33,222 nt of DNA from an uncultured Bacteroidota bacterium. GTDB lineage: Bacteria; Bacteroidota; Bacteroidia; Flavobacteriales; Flavobacteriaceae. The notes beneath the pieces are model-generated. The model saw only the letters and a list, made by a program, of their open reading frames with translations, was not told the origin of the DNA and searched no databases. Positions 31,530 through 33,222 of this stretch are shown here, one piece after another. Both the position numbers and the translations under genes were made by a program. Where the stretch lies: positions 1 through 33,222 of the forward strand of contig CAKZOC010000022.1 of assembly GCA_937136025.1 (NCBI GenBank), read 5' to 3'. Within the stretch, counting starts at the first letter, position 1; each line of letters opens with the position of its first letter.

Positions 31530-31862
31530 TCAACCACCCACTCGTTTTACCTTAAACCCCAATTCCTTTAAATATTCCATAATCTCATTGCGGTAGTCTC
31601 CCTGAATGAGGATGGTGTCGTTTTTCGCGGAACCCCCTACGCCCAGGTGGGTTTTCAAGCCTTTGGCCAATTCCCTGAAGTCCTCTTTACCCCCTGTATA
31701 CCCTTCTAAAATCGTGACGGGCTTCCCTTTTCGTTTCTCGTATTTACACACAATAGGGGCTTCCTGTATCCACAAAGGACGTTCTGAATTCTTAACAGAA
31801 TCCTCCTCAGCCGGAACCTCATGGTCCGGAAAGAGGTTTTTGAGCTGGTCTTTTAAATCCAT
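31530..31862 (-). CDS. Translation initiation factor SUI1/YciH family
   Basis: This 110-residue protein is a bacterial eIF1/SUI1-like (YciH) protein. The SUI1 domain spans about 35-110, with the basic loop KYEKRKGKPVTILEGYTGG (40-58), LAKGLKTHLGVGGSAKND (about 65-82) and ILIQGDYRNEIMEYLKELGF at the end. In E. coli the homologue affects initiation fidelity, and the role in Bacteroidota is poorly known. It follows the oxygenase gene by 38 bases on the same strand, so co-transcription is possible. Confidence 0.93.
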   Translation of the reverse strand: MDLKDQLKNLFPDHEVPAEEDSVKNSERPLWIQEAPIVCKYEKRKGKPVTILEGYTGGKEDFRELAKGLKTHLGVGGSAKNDTILIQGDYRNEIMEYLKELGFKVKRVGG

Positions 31863-31900
31863 GGAAGCATTTTGATACAGGTTTGCGGATCAGTTTCAAT

Positions 31901-32851
31901 TTATTCTTTCACGAGGCCCAGTTCAATTAAGCGCTCGTGCAGATAGGCCCCTGCAGTGATATCCTCAAACGCCTTTGGATGGGCAGCGTCGACACAGTTA
32001 GGAAGGCAATTCAAGGGCATAGTGCTGATGGGGTGCATGAAAAAGGGTATGGAGTATCTAGAGCTGCCCCAGGCTTCCCGGGGCGGATTAACAACCCTGT
32101 GAATGGTCGATTTTAAGCGGTTGTTTGAAAGGCGTGAAAGCATGTCGCCTACATTGATCATGAGCTCATCGGGTTGGGCGATGGCGTCTATCCATTCGCC
32201 CTGATGGTTTTTCACCTGAAGTCCTTTTCCATGAGCTCCCATAAGCAAAGTGATCAGGTTGATGTCGCCATGAGCGGCAGCTCGGACAGCATTTTTGGGT
32301 TCTACCGTAATGGGTGGATAGTGAATCGGACGCAAAATAGAATTCCCGTTTTCGACGAAGTCGTCAAAATAAGTTTCTTCGAGCTGCAGATGCAGCGCCA
32401 AAGCCCGAAGGACATAGATCGCCGTTTTCTCGAGCATCTGATAGGCCTTTTTGCCCACGGCATTGAATTTAGGCAACTCGCTCACCAAAACGTTCTCGGG
32501 GTATTCGGCCGCCCATGGTGAACCTTCGGGGAGGTATTGTCCAAAATGCCAGAACTCCTTCAAATCTCCTTCCTTTCTACCCTTGGCATGTTCTTTTCCG
32601 AAAGAGGTGTAGCCTCTTTGCCCACCAATACCCTTTATTTCATACTTCTGCTTTACTTCCTGCGGCAATTGAAAAAATTGTTTTATTTCCCCATAGAGCT
32701 CACTTACTAATTCTTCCGACAGGAAATGACCTCTGAGGGCTACAAAACCAATATCCTCAAAGGCCCCGCCAATGCGATTGACAAAGGCCGTTTTCCGCTC
32801 AGGGTCTGCCGATGTATACTCACGCAGATCAACACTGGGTATTTCGTTCAT
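31901..32851 (-). CDS. Fe(II)/2-oxoglutarate oxygenase, isopenicillin N synthase-like family
   Basis: This 316-residue protein belongs to the isopenicillin N synthase-like dioxygenase family. The N-terminal DIOX_N block has FEDIGFVALRGHFL (about 31-44). The double-stranded beta helix has the iron ligands His194 and Asp196 (HGDINLITLL) and His251 (STIHRVVNP), and the 2-oxoglutarate-binding Arg265-x-Ser267 in RYSIPFF. These are all intact, so it should be an active oxygenase. Penicillin synthesis is not implied, since no NRPS genes are near and most bacterial members have unknown substrates. ATG 32851 is chosen over a TTG at 32878 that lies inside a -7 box. Confidence 0.92.
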   Translation of the reverse strand: MNEIPSVDLREYTSADPERKTAFVNRIGGAFEDIGFVALRGHFLSEELVSELYGEIKQFFQLPQEVKQKYEIKGIGGQRGYTSFGKEHAKGRKEGDLKEFWHFGQYLPEGSPWAAEYPENVLVSELPKFNAVGKKAYQMLEKTAIYVLRALALHLQLEETYFDDFVENGNSILRPIHYPPITVEPKNAVRAAAHGDINLITLLMGAHGKGLQVKNHQGEWIDAIAQPDELMINVGDMLSRLSNNRLKSTIHRVVNPPREAWGSSRYSIPFFMHPISTMPLNCLPNCVDAAHPKAFEDITAGAYLHERLIELGLVKE

Positions 32852-32875
32852 ATCCTTACGGTTTAGAATGAGACT

Positions 32876-32883
32876 CAAAGTTA
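32876..32883 (-). promoter_or_regulatory. -7 box of the oxygenase gene
   Basis: The reverse strand reads TAACTTTG, a full TAnnTTTG match, 24 bases before ATG 32851. It excludes the in-frame TTG at 32878 as a start. Confidence 0.55.
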
Positions 32884-32915
32884 CTAATTATTGGCCCTTC
32901 TCAACTTCGATTCCT

Positions 32916-32923
32916 TAGATTTG
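32916..32923 (+). promoter_or_regulatory. -7 box of the E1 dehydrogenase gene
   Basis: TAGATTTG matches TAnnTTTG, ending 38 bases before ATG 32962. A TTG (32891-32893) sits 22 bases upstream, slightly longer than the usual spacing. Confidence 0.5.
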
Positions 32924-32961
32924 TCTTTCAATGCCAATGACGCAAAAAACACGGATGTTTT

Positions 32962-33222
32962 ATGAACTTCAAAACGCATCAGGTATCTGATACCACTCAA
33001 TTAAGGCTCTTTAAGGACATGCTGCTCTCCCGCCTTATCGAAGAGAAAATGCTGATCCTCCTCAGGCAGGGTAAGATTTCGAAATGGTTTAGCGGTATCG
33101 GACAGGAAGCTGTAGCTGTAGGGCTCACAGCGAGTTTAGATGAAGAAGAGTTTATCCTTCCCATGCATCGGAATTTGGGGGTTTTTACCGGGAGAAACAT
33201 TCCCTTATACAGGCTTTTTTCC
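32962..33222 (+). CDS. 2-oxo acid dehydrogenase E1 component, 5' part
   Basis: The window ends 87 codons into this gene. The visible part has LFKDMLLSRLIEEKMLILL (16-34), KISKWFSGIGQEAVAVG (38-54) and PMHRNLGVFTGRN, the start of the thiamine-diphosphate E1-alpha domain of branched-chain or pyruvate-type dehydrogenases. In Bacteroidota this gene is often an alpha-beta fusion of about 650-700 residues, which cannot be checked here. Substrate (2-oxoisovalerate or another 2-oxo acid) is not decidable. It is divergent from the oxygenase gene. Confidence 0.88.
   Translation, partial: MNFKTHQVSDTTQLRLFKDMLLSRLIEEKMLILLRQGKISKWFSGIGQEAVAVGLTASLDEEEFILPMHRNLGVFTGRNIPLYRLFS

Noticed and set aside
31901..32851. 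Beta-lactam biosynthesis gene
   Set aside because: The family resemblance is to the general isopenicillin N synthase-like group; no NRPS or related genes are present.

Overview
The window reads as chromosomal DNA of a marine-type Flavobacteriia (Bacteroidota), probably Flavobacteriaceae; I do not assign a genus. The reasons are the gene families (DUF4369/TlpA thioredoxin lipoprotein, DUF1835, SUI1/YciH, MutS2 without a Smr domain, TIGR03915), the near absence of strong Shine-Dalgarno sequences, and many copies of the Bacteroidota -7 promoter box TAnnTTTG placed 4 to 40 bases before start codons. There are 27 protein genes, two of them cut by the window edges. I see no tRNA, rRNA, CRISPR array, insertion sequence or phage, and no gene-free stretch longer than about 200 bases.

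Layout. (1) 1-5020 is rich in DNA repair: uvrA (reverse, runs off the left edge), a small hypothetical gene, then a divergent pair made of a TIGR03915-type DNA metabolism gene and a LexA-like self-cleaving repressor. Between these two lies an array of four GGA-N5-(T/A)CC operator-like sites. (2) The repressor overlaps a GluR0-like glutamate-receptor potassium channel gene by the ATGA motif. (3) 6090-11476 holds gamma-glutamyltransferase and ACP phosphodiesterase (one operon), glmM, a lipid A-type acyltransferase and a rhomboid protease. (4) 11593-18009 holds envelope lipoproteins, a small beta-barrel protein and a YdiJ-type FAD/Fe-S dehydrogenase. (5) 18006-20107 holds a catalytically degraded LpxH-like protein and aroC. 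(6) 20168-24522 is a tightly overlapping four-gene operon: glutamate/dicarboxylate symporter, glutathione-synthetase-like ATP-grasp ligase, N-formylglutamate amidohydrolase-like hydrolase, and a DUF1704 (QEGLA, MATCAP-like) zinc peptidase. (7) 24523-33222 holds a DCC oxidoreductase, mutS2, a hypothetical, ung, a three-gene operon (DUF1835, nucleoside phosphorylase, cytosolic solute-binding-fold protein), SUI1, an Fe(II)/2-oxoglutarate-type oxygenase and the start of an E1 ketoacid dehydrogenase.

The best candidate for an undescribed system is the operon at 20168-24522. It combines an importer, an ATP-dependent ligase that should form an amide or peptide bond, and two different metal hydrolases that should break such bonds, so it may be a ligation/trimming cycle acting on a peptide, small metabolite or protein tail. 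Second are the LexA-like operator array with its unexpected ion-channel partner, and the intact but catalytically dead LpxH-like protein. All functional statements rest on motif recognition by eye; no searches were run.
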